This document shows, one piece after another, positions 1 through 12,585 of a stretch of 64,000 nt of DNA. Source of the DNA: Trachythela sp. YZ-2020 (lineage: Eukaryota; Cnidaria; Anthozoa; Malacalcyonacea; Clavulariidae); contig JADLSH010000014.1 of the NCBI GenBank assembly GCA_016169945.1, forward strand, positions 404,865 to 468,864, written 5' to 3'. The notes beneath the pieces are model-generated. The model saw only the letters and a program-made list of their open reading frames with translations. It had not been told where the DNA came from and did not search any database. Position numbers and translations under genes: made by a program. How positions within the stretch are numbered: the first letter of the stretch is position 1; every line of letters begins with the position of its first letter.

Positions 1-2
1 CA

Positions 3-1169
3 GATTTGATTAAGACACTCACTCGAGAACATAGCAGTAATGAGTGGAAACTCGATGAGCTCAGAAAAGCAATACGCAGATAAATCAACATAGTAGAAGT
101 AGGTGAAAACAACTCATCTGAGCAACACCCAAATTTAATTTTCCCACAAACATCCACTGCAGCATTTGCAATTGGCCAAGACTCACCACCCAAACGCCAC
201 TGGCCACCATCTACACCAGCAAAACGAGCGTGTGTTTATTGCAAAGGTTCACATCGCCCGAATAACTGCACTGTCATAGCAAACAAAAAACAAAGGCACA
301 AGATAGTGCAAGATTCCAAATTATGTTTTAATTGTCTAAACAATAACCACATAGTATCCCAATGCAAGACAAAGGGACGGCGCAAAACCTGTCATCGCAA
401 ACATCACACTAGCTTATGTTCAACAGAAAGTCTACCGCATCCCCCATCTCCTAACCAAGATAAAGCAGATCCCAAAGCAGAGGTTCCAAACGAGTCAGTA
501 AATACAGTCAATGCCAACCCAACAGAAAGCACAGAAACACCCACGACTATTTCACCCACAACGATTCAACATCTTAGTGCAAACAAGCTCAAATCAACTT
601 TGTTGAAAACAGCTATCTCCCCAATTGAACACCATGGGACAGTAGCTACTGCACACATTTTGTTTGACGAAGGATCCCATCGTTCATTCATCACCAGTTG
701 TTTGGCCAGAGACATAGGTTTAACAGTCGAGTGCGAAGAAACCCTTTCCCTCTGCACATTCGGAGGGTCAACAACATAGGTCAGAAGAGTAGAAGTATGT
801 ACCATCAACATAAAGACTCCCGCAGGAGAAAACATTCCCATTGAAGTTATCACCGTTCCCCAAATTGCTGCTCCATTACAAAACTTTGCCACTGTTGAAT
901 GGCATAGTTTGCCCCACCTTAAGGGACTAACATTCGCACATCCAATAACAAATGAGAACACATTTGAAATCAATCTCTTGATCGGAGCGGATCACTACTG
1001 GAATGTCGTTGAAGCGGAAATAATCAAGGGCCCTGGCCCAACTGCCGCAAAGTCGAAGATCGGTTATCTTCTCTCCGGTCCTGTTCCGTTGGTCAGCCAG
1101 ACATCCGCGTTAAATACCACCATGTTAAACGTAATGACGGCCAGCCAGAATGATGAGTTTGAACTCTAA
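3..1169 (+). pseudogene. BEL/Pao gag C-terminus and aspartic protease, broken
   Basis: The frame opens with a Trp/Leu-rich segment typical of the Pao Gag C-terminus and is cut by TAA at 81-83. Two zinc knuckles follow: CVYC-x3-H-x4-C (about 235-275) and CFNC-x4-H-x4-C (about 325-365). The protease core LFDEGSHRSFI lies near 660-695, with DEG where DTG/DSG is usual; DEG/DDG variants are known in this group. TAG at 777-779 interrupts the protease, and the C-terminal LIGADHYW and GYLLSGP signatures follow at about 980-1080. TAA at 1167-1169 separates it from RT. Known role: nucleocapsid packaging and polyprotein processing; this copy is defective. Confidence 0.85.
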
Positions 1170-2810
1170 CGTTTCTGGGAGCTTGACTCAATTGGAATTC
1201 AATCAACTCAACAAGACAACACTTCAGAATTCCTGCAACACTATCACGACTCGTCTATTTCCCTGAAAGACGGAAAATACCATGCGAAGTTACCATGGAA
1301 ACCAGATCAACCAATACTACCATCCGACGCCAGAATTGCAGATAAAAGAACGAGATCGATGGTAAAGCGACTGGCTAATGATCCAGAGAAGCTTGCAATG
1401 TACAACGACGTGATTGTCAATCAATGCAAACAAGGGTTTATCGAGAAAGTTGGAAACCCCAGTACGAACACTGGAACTTGTCACTATATCCCTCATCACG
1501 CCGTATTTAAAGAATCATCCACCACACCACTACGAGTTGTGTATGACTGTAGTTGTCATACGTCAAATCAACCGAGTTTAAATTATTGTTTGATAACTGT
1601 ACCCCCAATCCTCAACGATTTAACAGCCATATTACTCAGATTCCGTCGACAGAAATACGGACTAACCGCAGATATCGAAAAAGCATTCTTAAATATTGTC
1701 CTAAATGAAGAAGATCGTGACGCCACCCGTTTCTTCTGGTTGAGCGACCCGAAAGACCCAAGTAGTGCCTTTGAAGTTTATCGATTTAAACGTGTATTAT
1801 TCGGGGCAACATGCTCACCGTTTATCTTGAATGCTACTCTTGATAAACATTTAACGCAATTCAGTGACCCAGTATCGGAACGCATTCGTGAAGATATTTA
1901 CGTTGACGACCTTGTATCCGGAGCCCAAGATGATGATGAAGCTGTTTCATTCTACACTAAATCACGAATGTTGATGGCACCCAGTGGATTCAACCTGAGA
2001 TCATGGCCATCTAATAGCACTGCTGTCAAGACTATTGCAACGAACGGAAACATTTTAAACGATAATTCTAAACCGAAAGTCCTTGGCATGCAGTGGGATA
2101 CCATCAACGACACACTCCATTACCTCAACAACGTGAGTACATCCGAACCTAATACAGCAACTAAGCGAGAAGTATTACGTACATCATCGAAGATATATGA
2201 CCCTCTCGGTTGCCTTAATCCAATAGTCGTTAATTCGAAAATTCTAATGCAAGAGATATGGAAAGCAGGGTTGCAATGGCACGAACTGTTACCTCCAGAA
2301 ATACAAGCACACTGGGATAATGTCGCCAAAGAATTAGAAGCGAGTACCCGTATACAAATACCCCGTCAATACTTCCCATCAACAAATGGTCTGCCCGAAG
2401 ACACGGAGCTACACGTATTCGTAGATGCGAGTTAGAAAGCGTACGGTGTCGCAGCATATGTGAAGTCTTCAGGATCCTCCTTCGCCATGGCCAAGTCGCG
2501 AGTCGCACCACTAAAACAATTGACATTACCTCAATTAGAATTAACGGCAGCTTCGATTGGAGCACGATTATGCTCATACCTGGAAAAGATACTGCAAATC
2601 ACCAAAGTTTTCCTGTGGACTGACAGTCAAATCGTTCTCCACTGGCTTCACAGTACTAAACACCTTAAACCGTACGTTTCCAGTCGTGTTACAGAAATTA
2701 AAACCCTCACCTCTATCGATGATTGGAAGTACTGTCCCACAGCAGATAACCCTGCTGATTTTCTTACCAGAGGAATTACCACCAATCAACTCCAGGCATC
2801 GCAACTATAG
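1170..2810 (+). pseudogene. BEL/Pao reverse transcriptase and RNase H, broken
   Basis: Same frame as gag/protease. RT motif A is ADIEKAFLNI (about 1665-1695) and motif C is YVDD (about 1900), so the catalytic Asp residues are present. RNase H begins at VFVDAS (about 2418), where TAG at 2433-2435 falls immediately after the first catalytic region. LEL, WTDSQIV (about 2615) and NPADFLTRG (about 2750) complete the D-E-D-D layout. Another TAG lies at 2808-2810. The gene would copy element RNA into cDNA. The family call is firm; function is lost. Confidence 0.88.
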
Positions 2811-3059
2811 AAAAGTGGACCAACTTGGCTACTAGCAATCCAAGAGATGTGGCCATCTTGGTCACCTTCAACTCACCTACTACTAACCCAAGCTGAGGAT
2901 ACCGAGAATCAAGAAAACGAATCCACAACATCGCACGATCCCTACAAACAGCCTGGACTCCACCATCCAGTACAAATCTCGAACTGTAGTAGTCTCTCCA
3001 GATTAATCAAAATAACAGCGTACGTTTTACGGTTTGTCAGAAATTTCAGAGAAAAATAA

Positions 3060-4630
3060 GTTAAGAGAACGGGTCCTCTGGCACCAGTCGAAAAAAATTA
3101 AGCAACTCGTCAATTGATCCTCAACGCGCAACAGTTGACATATCATAACGAAATCGACAATCTCTCATGGGAAACTAAGCAACGATTACCGTTAGTACGC
3201 CAACTTCGTCTATTCAAGGACAAGTTTGGTCTTCTTCGTTCCGGTGGAAGAATACACAACGCCCCCCATTGCAGATTGTACGAAATTCCCAATCCTTCTA
3301 CCACCGAGAAATGACCTAACGAAGCTCATTATCACCGAAACACACGTACGCCAGTTACACTCTGGCGTAAACGCCCCCCACCTTGACTGCATTACGTCAA
3401 CGATATTGGATTCCGCCCGGACGACAACTCGTGAAGAAGATCATCAATAAATGTGTCACTTGCAGAAAGCTATGCAGCACCTCATATAACCCAGCAGATC
3501 CACCACCATTACCAAAGTCGAGACTTCAAGAAACACGACCATTTGAAATCACAGGTGTTGATTTTACTGGAGCCTTACTCGTAAGAGAATCGGGGACAGA
3601 GATTAAAGCTTATATTGCACTCTTTACCTGCGCCACCACGAGGGCAGTACACCTCGAAATTGTGACGGACATGTCTGTACCCACGTTTATGCTTGCATTC
3701 CGTAGATTCGCCTCGCGGAAATCACTACCGAAGTTAATGATGTCAGATAACGCTTCTACGTACTTATCGGCAGCTGAAGAATTAATGAAACTGTTCAAAT
3801 CGCCGACGTTGAGAGAGTCACTAAATAGACAGAACGTAGAATGACAGTTCATTCCAAAGAGAGCGCCATGGTTTGGCGGCTTTTGGGAGAGATTGATAGG
3901 ACTGACGAAGACATCCTTAAAGAAGGTACTCGGTAAAGCTTCAGTGAATTTAGTAACACTTCAAACCCTTGCGGTGGAGATCGAAGCCATCTTGAACGAC
4001 AGACCATTGACTTACGTGTCATCCGACATAAAGGACGAACAGCCACTTACGCCAGCGCATCTGTTATACGGCAGGAGAATGACATCCCTACCGAATGAGA
4101 CCCTGGACGACGATGAATTATCAGATCCAAACTTTAGTGAAAACGAGGAACTCCAAAGAAACGCCAAGAGACTAGTACTACTATTACAACACTTTCAACA
4201 ACGTTGGAGACAAGAATATCTCACGTCCTTACGAGAATTCCATAGGAATACTGGCACCGATAAAGAAAGTATCAAAGTAGGAGACGTTGTACAAGTTCAT
4301 GATGATTCACGTCGACTGACATGGAAACTAGCAGTAATCGAAAGTCTGATTCGTTGGCGAGACGGACACGTGCGAGCCGCGAACATTCGGACTGCGTCAG
4401 GGAAGACTAACCGACCGATAAAGAAACTTTATCCTCTCGAAGTAACAGCAAAGACGGACGATCACGGGCTCGAAGGTAAAGATCATGGTAAACAAAGAGA
4501 TCAAACGGCTCAAGTCACTGACGGTATTTCGCAACGGCCACGACGGATAGCCGCATGTAAAGCAATGAAACAGATCAGGAATTGGATTCAAGACATTCGT
4601 GTGCCCCTGGAGGATGTCGTAAATAACTGA
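3060..4630 (+). pseudogene. BEL/Pao integrase, frameshifted
   Basis: The HHCC zinc-binding region is split over three frames: start at about 3114-3270, RQLHSGVNA near 3350, and YWIPPGRQ...CVTC near 3405-3470. The catalytic core shows VDFTGALL (first Asp, about 3560), SDNASTY (second Asp, about 3745) and PWFGGFWERL (Glu, about 3880). TGA at 3842-3844 sits just before that Glu motif. A Pao-type C-terminal domain (AILNDRPL, TPAHLLYGR) runs on to the stop at 4628-4630. Known role: cDNA insertion. Two frameshifts and one stop inactivate it. Confidence 0.87.
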
Positions 4631-4705
4631 CAATAAGTAGAGATAAGTACATTATATTGAACGTTACATGAAGTAGATATAGTTTCGCGCCTTTTCTTGG
4701 ACGCC

Positions 4706-5124
4706 ATGTTGTTGTTGTTATTCCACGATTTAGCTTGAATATAAACGAAAGAACCTAGAGTATAATTTAACGATAAATACTTGACAGCTATTCCACAGAC
4801 TTACCGCTGAATAACTTATGCTTTTTTTAGTGAAATTTGTTTTAGGCTTGGGAAGTGCAAAATCAACATAATTATTATGTAGGCTGTAATTGTCGTTTCT
4901 ATTAATATTAAACATGCTAGATATGCTGTCTGGGAGTTGCTTGTTTTTAACTAATTTATGCATAAATGTTATTTTATGAGATCTCCTTCTTTCAGCTAAT
5001 TGTTGGCAGCCAAGTTCGGTTAGCATATCGCTTATTCTTGTATCGAACGGTTTCCCCGTAATTACTCTTACATGCTGCTCTATTTTGCATTTTCTGTAAT
5101 TTTTCTTGCAGGTAAACGCTACAG
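4706..5124 (-). pseudogene. CR1-like LINE, 3' part (RT C-terminal domain), split copy
   Basis: Read on the minus strand, this encodes the post-RT C-terminal region: LQEKLQKMQNRAA, then, after a one-base frameshift, RVITG, LGCQQLAERRRSH and SAVSLWNS. The frame scrambles again after SLWNS. It continues, codon for codon, from the RT fragment that stops at 9488 (SLVWDN). The two pieces are therefore one LINE divided by the insertion at 5125-9486. An (AAC)n run at about 4706-4718 may be its 3' tail. Confidence 0.8.
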
Positions 5125-5229
5125 TTTTTTGTTTTTTGTTTTTTTTTATTAATTTTACAATACAAGATTGAAGGCTCAGACAACAGGACAAATAGAGTCC
5201 TAAATTAAGTCCTGCCTGACATGAATACA

Positions 5230-5335
5230 CTACACTACATTTACATCATATATATACACATACATACATATATACATAAACATATACATATACACACATA
5301 CATACACGTACATATACATACACATAAATATAAAA
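5230..5335. repeat. (CATA)n/(TA)n simple repeat in LINE 3' UTR
   Basis: About 100 bp of alternating catata/cacata units lie within the 3' UTR of the LINE. No coding content. Confidence 0.85.
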
Positions 5336-5357
5336 TTCACTACAAAACATTATACTT

Positions 5358-8300
5358 TCATGAACAACAATTTATAACACAAGAACGACACTTATGACAA
5401 AATGTTTTCCAAGTTCGTGGTCTATCAACATCAAAATATGAATAAAGTTTAGTTTTATAGTGTTTGTTAAGTTTAGATTTTAGAGACTGAACTGTAGGAG
5501 AAGATTTAATTTCATCCGGCAGACTGTTCCATAGCGGTACAATTCTATTGAAAAATTGATTTCTGAATGATGATGTCCTGCAGATGTTTGGTCGATACGA
5601 ATCAGTAGAGCTAAGGCGAGTTTGACGACGAGATGGATTGGCTAGTATATAGTCATCAGGTTTTAAGTCATAATGTCCAACTTTACATTTGAAGAAAAAA
5701 CAAATATCTTTTATCTCGAACCAGTATGGGATGGGAAGAATTTCAAGTTTCTTTAACCGGTCGGTGTAAGAGGAAGTGTAATCTCGAAGAATGTATTTCG
5801 TCGCTCGTCTTTGGACACCTACTATACAAAGAAGATCCCTGGATGTTGATTGGGGTGCCCAGATCTCACTGCCATAACACAGATGAGCGCGATCAAGTGA
5901 AAAATAAAAAGAACGTCGACATTTTATATCAGTCAGATATGTGCAATTACGTCGCAGGAACCCAAGCATACGGTTTGCCTTTGAAACGATGTTTGAAATA
6001 TGAGGAGACCATTTTAGGTTGTTGGTGATTAGAATTCCAAGATCTTTCTGGGTTGTCTTGAAAGGGATTTGATCATTATTTAATGAGTATTCAGGTGACC
6101 CGATGGAACGCTTCCTTGAAAATCTTATACCGGAGCATTTTTTCTGATTAAATTTTAAATCCCAAGTAGAGGACCAATGACACAGGGCTTGAAGATCTGC
6201 TTGAAGAAGATTGATGTCGTTTGAATTGTCTATAACATTATAACATTTACTATCATCAGCGAACATTGGTACTTTGGTGTGTGTTACTGCTTCAGGAAGG
6301 TCATTGACATAGATTAAAAAGAGTAATGGACCAACAATACTGCCTTGAGGAACACCAGATGTCACATCTAGGTAAGTCGACGAAACACCATCCACTACTA
6401 CTCGCTGTTTGCGTCCGGAAAGATAATCGGAAAACCAGTCTAAAAGTGGACCAGTTACACCAAATTGAGAGAGCTTAAGAATAAGTTTATCGTGGGGTAC
6501 AGAGTCGAAAGCCTTGGAGAAATCTAGATAAATCATATCCATTTATTTTCCATGATCTAACGCCTTGCCAATATTGTGAACAACGTCGAGGAGTTGAGTG
6601 ATACATGATCTTCCTGAGCGAAAACCGTGCTGTTGATTATGAAGGAGAGGTTTGACGATATATAGGACACGGCGGTGAACTATATGCTCCATAACTTTAG
6701 ACACGAGAGATAACAAAGAAATTGGGCGGTAATTGCAGATAACATGCTTTTCATTATTTTTGGGAACAGGAACAATATTTGCAAACTTCCAATCTGAAGG
6801 AACTTTACCCATGGCCAACGATTTATTACAAAGAGCAGTTAGCGACGGAGCAAGAACTTCAGAACATTCCTTTAATAATCTCGCAGATATCCCATCTGGA
6901 CCCGTAGCCTTCGCTGTGGATAAACCAGATAACAGACAGAGAATTTCGTCTACTGAGACCTCGATAAATTCACTTGGAATGTCGGACGCTGTAGTAGGTG
7001 GAGGAACACAATGATTAATACGACGAGGAAGAAACACGGATGCAAAGAATTGGTTTAAAGCATCAGCTTTGGCGATTGATTTAGTAAATTTCGAGTCAGC
7101 TAGAGTCATTATATCAGGAAGTGAAGATTTATTAGATGTTGATTTGAAAAATTTCCAGAATTCTTTAGGATTAGTAATTATAGACTCAGCCATGTTTCTA
7201 ATATAATCTCGTTTCTTGGTTTTGATCATGCGTTTAGCGAGCCGCCGTAATTCACGAAATTTATCCCATAATGCTGCCGAGTTCGACTTTTTCGCTCGTT
7301 TTCTCATGGATTCCTTCTGATGCAGTAGGTGTGATATTTCGCTGTTGAAGTAAGGAGGAGTATATGATCGCGATGTTAGCTTACTTGGAATATACGTATC
7401 TACTGCAGCAAGGAATAAATCCTTCCACTTGAGCCAGGCGGTGTCAATATCATTTTCACTGAGGACGATATCAGTCAATGGCAGGAGATTTAGAGATTCT
7501 CGGAGACCTGCGAAGTCACCCTTGTTGTAATTAAAAAATTTTCTTTTCGCTGGTAATTTTGGTTTAAGGTCAAGAGTGACATCGAACGTAATCGCTTTAT
7601 GATCAGAATGGACAGAGGCAGCTTCATCAACTGTGGTTTCGATGTTTTCTAATAGGCAAACATTAGTTGTTAGGATCAAGTCCAGAATGTTTGAGCCACG
7701 AGTTGATGAGTTGACCAGTTGAAAGAGACCGTGATCTTGTAATGCATCGGTAAAACTTGACTCACAAGATGTATCTGTAAATCCTGAACCATTAATCCAC
7801 TGGATGGAAGGATAGTTAAAATCGCCTAGTAAAATAATGTCCTTGAGATTTGAATCGATTGCAAATTTTAAAAAGTTGTTAAAGTTATGAAGAAATTCAT
7901 TATCTGCATTAGGTGGTCTATAGCAAACTGCAACAAGAACTCTTCTGGAAAACGATTTTATCACAACGCTGGCGAGTTCCAAGGACTCACAGTTAAATTT
8001 GAATGGTTCTGTGGTAATAGAATCTTTCACCGCCAACAAAACACCTCCACCACGCTTTCCAGATAATCGATCTCTGCGAATTATTTGGTATCCATTGGGA
8101 ATAATTTCGTAATCGGTAATAGAATTATTCAACCAGGTTTCGGTTAATGCTATAACGTCAAATTGATTTGTTAATACTATATCTTGAAAAGAGGATAATT
8201 TAGTCACTCGGCAGTTAGTTGAGTTGTCCAGTTGAATAGATTTAAGGCTTCTGACATTTTGCAGAACACACGTAAGAGTTTGGTTACGTCGATTCCCTGA

Positions 8301-8591
8301 AGAACTCGTGTTATTCGAATTTGAAGGGCCGGGATTACATTCCACATTAAACGATGCGTCAGTGTTGGCGTAGTAACGAAAACTAGATTTAAAATATTTT
8401 ACTTTCCGTTTGAGCTTGAAATTGTTAGCAGCATAAGTTGATCGATTATAATTTAAGTTGCACATGGAAACACGATTCCATTCACGACAAACTTTACGAT
8501 CGAGGGAAATTAAACTGGTTTTGGATTGATCTAAGACGATGACAATAATCCAAGCTAGAAATGAAGAGATAATCAAATGCAAGATGCGCAT
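5358..8591 (-). pseudogene. LINE ORF2: AP endonuclease-reverse transcriptase, one nonsense codon
   Basis: Start ATG at 8591, stop at 5358-5360; one TAA at 6543-6545 splits 682 and 394 residues in the same frame. Residues 1-22 form a hydrophobic segment. Residues 86-89 are NPGP in a 2A-like context. The APE endonuclease (about 105-335) shows QNVRSL, ALTETWL, RGGGVLL, LLGDFNYPS and SDHKAI. RT starts near 520 (YRPISLLS, GFRSGRSC). The stop falls just before motif A (LDFSKAFDSVPHDKL), followed by SGVPQGS and catalytic FADDS. It would nick target DNA and reverse-transcribe element RNA. Everything except that codon looks functional, so the lesion is recent or a sequence error. Confidence 0.88.
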
Positions 8592-9486
8592 CGTATTAAA
8601 ATTTCAACTCAATCTTGCACGCGTGGAATGTAAATGACGCAATAGGGAAATCCCGATTGATATTTATAATATTCACTAAATGAATATTAATGAGCTGCAA
8701 AATACGTACGGAAAATATGCAAGAAATGATACTTTAAATTCCTCTTGAGATATAAACTTGGAACTTGTAGGTTGAATTAAGATGTCAAATAGCTATAAAC
8801 AGAGCAAGTTTCAGCGGCGTAGTTTGAAAATCATCGGAGATATTAGCAAATATAAACTCCCAAGTTAAATGAATAATTCATCAAGTATTCAGTACAACAC
8901 GCCACAAATCCAAAAGTACAAAAAACCACGATAAATCCACAATACTGGTCAAAATGAATATAAAAATATCACGGATGACAAGACAAACATAAATCCAGGC
9001 ATAAACGTCAGTTACAATGAAAGGAAAACGAGAAATAAGCTAGAATAGTTGATTCCCAAAAGGTCCCAAATCAATAATGCCAGACGTAATTAGATATCAA
9101 ATCTCCAACGGTCAAAATAGAAAATTCAGGATAATTCAAATTGAGTGATAATTGAAGGCACCAAACTTTGACAAAACGATACAATCACAAAAAGTCGTCC
9201 ACAGAGTAATTTCCAGACAAATCCAACGAACGCAAGGCGATATATTCACCAAAATCCAAAATTTTAAAATTGCAGTGAGAGACGCAAAATACTAGACGAC
9301 CACAACACAATGAACCAAAATATTTCTTTACGACGATAAATTAACAATATAAAATTGATATCTTCTTAACCACAAAAACTTTAAGTTTTGTTTGATATGA
9401 AAGTTCAAAAAATTGAGTGCGAAATTGCTCTAAACACATAGAAATGAATCGAGCTCACCAAGTTTATCCAGTCGTCAAAAATCAAG
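8592..9486 (-). other. Leader (5' UTR) of the LINE; no gene seen
   Basis: About 0.9 kb between the LINE start codon and the resumption of the disrupted older LINE. AT-rich, no long open frame on either strand, no recognised repeat. Its assignment as 5' UTR rests only on the two junctions. Confidence 0.55.
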
Positions 9487-11490
9487 TTTAGTTGTCCCAA
9501 ACTAAACTGCAATAGTCAAAATAAGGCAATACTATAGCTTTATAGACGTTTTCTAAAATTGGTGTCGGAACATATTTCTTCATTCGACGTAACATTCCAA
9601 TACCTTTTGAAGCCTTATTAACTATGTTTTCGAGCTGGTTTTTCGACGATAATTGCTCGTCAACAATTACACCTAGGGTTTTTGTACACTTTACCCTATT
9701 AATATTGGTTTCCCCAATTTGTAATTCTTGGGCGTTTTCAATTTTGGCTAGTCTTTGTTTAGACCCTATTATCATGTATTCTGTTTTTTCTTTATTAAGA
9801 GTTAACCTGTTGGCCAGCAACCACTGATGAACTCTTTCTAAGTCTGCATTTAATTTAGTTATGACTTCATCACTTCATCTACCACTTGTCGTTAAATTTG
9901 TGCCGTCAGCGAACATAGCAGTATTCGAATGCGAGAGACACCTCGGGAGATCGTTTATATAAACTAAAAATAACAACGCTCCCAGATTTGATCCCTCAGG
10001 CACTCCGCATCTTATGGTACGTCTACTTGACATGGTTCGTTCTATTTTACACATTTGTGTTCTATTGGACAAATACGACTTAAACCATCTTAAGGTACTA
10101 GGGCTAGCCCCATACAGGTGTAATTTACTGAGAAGTATATCATGATCAACACAATCAAAAGCTTTCTTCAGGTCCAAAAATATTATACCATTCAAGCATC
10201 CATTGTCCATATTAATTAACCATTTGTTGGTAGCTTGAAGGAGCGATGATTGTGTTGAGTGATTCTTTCGGAAACCTGCTTGTTCACTTGTGAGTATCTC
10301 ATTGGACTCCAGATAATCAGACAACTGCGTTGAGATAAGTTTCTCAAAAATTTTGGAAATTGGCGATTGTATTGAAATAGGTCTATAATTAGTGCACTCA
10401 GTCTTGTCTCCCGATTTAAATATAGGTGAGATCACTGCAGTTTTCATATCTTCAGGAAAGATACCAGTTCTAATAGATTGGTTAAAGATATTGACTAAGG
10501 ATGGAGCTATGATATCTGCAGAGTCTTTCAACAATTTCGGTGAAATTTTGTCATGTCCTGTTGCCTTAGAAACTTTTATAGTTGAAAGTAAATGAAATAC
10601 TTCCTCGATTGACACGGTCCAAATTTCAAAAGAGGAATTCTCAGAGGTAATAAATGATTCTGCTTTTATGTTCGTTGCAGGTAGAGCATCAGCCAATTGA
10701 GGCCCGATATTATTGAAAAATGTATTAAAGGCATCAGCAATATGTTTAGGCTCAGCAACAGAGAGATCATTCTCAACCTGGATCTCAGTAATGTTAGTAG
10801 TTTTGGAATTTTTGTTTGTGAATGTCTTAATTGTGTTCCACATTGTTTTAGGGCTTTGATTATTTTCACTCAAGGCACTCATATAGTATTTAGTTTTCAT
10901 GTTTTTAACGATCTTGTTAACTTCATTTCTTGCTCTTTTATACGTTTCGTGAACATTTTTTGAGCCTGATTTTACGGCCCTTTTCTTAAGATAATCTCTA
11001 TTTTGCATACTTTTCTTGATGTTATCTGTAATCCAAGGAGCATACTCACTTCTAACTTTCCGTGTTATTGGTGGCGCATGTAAATCAGCAACCGCCACGA
11101 ATTTTGATTTCCATTCTTCCCAAAGAATATTTGGGTTTGTAAGGTTTGATTGTGTTTGGAAGATTTCATTTAAATCAGATCTAAAAGCATTAATTTCGAA
11201 ATATTTATACTGTCTTGTGTTGACAATTTTTGGCTCTTTTCGGGGGATTGAGACTATTCGGCAGACATAAATCATGCTGTGAGCGCTTATTCCTATGTGT
11301 TCCACGCCCGAGTCAATAATCAGTTCTGGCTTGTTGCCGAATGCCAAGTCAATTAACGTACTTGAGGTTTCAGTTATTCTCGTTGATTCTTTAATTAATT
11401 GTTCGTATTGAAATGTTTGAGCAAGATCAACAATTCTTTTTGTCTGAGGTGAAATCGTACTTTCTCTAAGATTATTCCAGTCACAGTCTC
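9487..11490 (-). pseudogene. CR1-like LINE, RT part of the split, 5'-truncated copy
   Basis: The minus frame starts in the last part of an APE endonuclease (CDWNNLRES near 11480), so the 5' half is missing. A linker and the RT follow: YRPISIQSPISK, GFRKNHSTQSSL, LDLKKAFDCVDHDIL and CGVPEGSNLG. Motif C reads FADGT at about 9905-9919, so the second catalytic Asp is Gly. TGA at 9875-9877 then interrupts the frame, which continues in phase (RVHQWLLANRLTLNKEKTEYM) to SLVWDN at 9488, where the younger LINE is inserted. The copy is dead on two counts. Confidence 0.87.
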
Positions 11491-12049
11491 AATTATACGC
11501 ATGCGCAGTGAAGCTCTTATTGTTTAATTAATCCCTTAGGCTTGACCTAATTATCGCGTACATATTTGTGTAAAGTAGATCATCCAAGTCAAAGTAGACA
11601 CGAATGTCTCATGATGTCGGAAGAAAAGGATGGATAATGCACGGCTTGGAAGCAATAGAGCGAGTGATTGAACGTCAACTAGTCTGGAAGCAATTCACTG
11701 AAGCTATTCGCGTAATTAGGTTGGATTACCACGCATATGTAATAGAACATTTTAAAAACTTAACAAAAAACCACGAAACAACTCTTGAATTTCTAAAGGA
11801 TCTAAAGCTTAATTCAAATCTCTCTGAATACCAAGCTATTTTGGGTTATCTACATTACTGGAGCGAAAATCATTGAACACTCTTCAAACAGTTATTTTTA
11901 TAAATATGTTTAAAACTTTTGTTATTATGAAGTGTGTTTAAAACAGTTATTTCTTACATGTTGTATTTTTTAAAAATAAAAATTTTTAAAACAACTTTTT
12001 TGCTCATTATCCTCTTAGTGCGCACACCGTGCGCACACCCGTGCGCACA
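11491..12049. other. Unassigned spacer with a small ORF
   Basis: The only open frame of note is 11604-11876 (+, 90 residues, ATG start, mostly helical and charged, no signal peptide or membrane segment). I do not recognise it, and splice sites or codon evidence are lacking. A short GTGCGCACAC repeat cluster lies at about 12020-12048. The left end contains ACGCATGCGCAGTG at about 11498, a motif common in retroelement LTRs, so this could be the far side of the interrupted BEL/Pao element. Confidence 0.35.
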
Positions 12050-12585
12050 TATAATAATAATAATAATAGTCTTTATTAATCAATACTCGAAACACACGTC
12101 CGAGTTTACATGGAATTGTAAAAATAAGGTATATAGTCTATTTTTCATTAGTTATTTACATCAATAATTTAATAAAACTAGTAAAAATTCTACAATATTG
12201 TTAATAATTATTAAAATATCATACACTAGATAAAATTGAAAAGACCTCTATTTACAAAATATTTTTTAAATCTTTCAGTTTTCACTAAAGGCAGCTCAAA
12301 GTCATGTCCCCTTTGCCTTAAAGTTCGATTTAATTTGTTGGGTAAAAGTTCTCTTAATGCATTATTTTCATCATCTAATATTTTATTCCACAACCTCTTG
12401 TCTCTCTTATTTATTATTTCTCTAAAATTAGATTTCTCTGTTACGTACCTATTACGGTATGCACGATTTACAAACTTATCAATCTGACTGATGTATTTAG
12501 TATAGGATGCTCCTCCCCAAAGTTCAATTCCAAAAGTGAATAATGACATTATTAAACTTTGAAAGAGAAGTTCTAACTTCATCTC
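12050..12585 (-). mobile_element. LINE 3' fragment (RT C-terminal domain plus tail)
   Basis: Minus-strand coding from 12582 to 12226 gives LLFQSLIMSLFTFGIELWGG, then INKRDKRLWNKILDD and RQRGHDFELP, the post-RT region of a CR1-related LINE. It ends FVNRGLFNFI with a stop at 12226. A 3' UTR follows, with an AATAAAGAC signal and a (TTA)n tail at 12050-12068, as expected of CR1-type 3' microsatellite ends. It is severely 5'-truncated. It does not match the other LINEs here closely enough to be the same family. Confidence 0.75.

Larger units (their letters stand above)
1..4705 (+). mobile_element. BEL/Pao LTR retrotransposon, decayed, 5' end outside window
   Basis: Gag, protease, RT, RNase H and integrase remnants occur in the BEL/Pao order. 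Most of it lies in one frame broken by stops at about 81, 777, 1167, 2433 and 2808. Two frameshifts follow around 3270 and 3380, and a stop at 3842. No 5' LTR is in view. The stretch after the integrase stop (4631-4705) may be the edge of a 3' LTR, which is cut off by a LINE insertion. The copy cannot be active. Confidence 0.9.
5125..9486 (-). mobile_element. CR1-like non-LTR retrotransposon, near full length
   Basis: A single long endonuclease-RT frame on the minus strand (8591 to 5358) has one in-frame stop. A roughly 0.9-kb leader (8592-9486) precedes it. The 3' UTR ends in an A-rich tail, seen as T-runs at about 5125-5150 on the plus strand. It sits inside another LINE of the same orientation. 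The two junctions share only a short AACT overlap, so the target-site duplication is short or ambiguous. Confidence 0.85.

Noticed and set aside
11604..11876. 90-codon ORF as a real gene
   Set aside because: ATG and stop only; no motif, splice or family support. Mentioned within the spacer entry instead.
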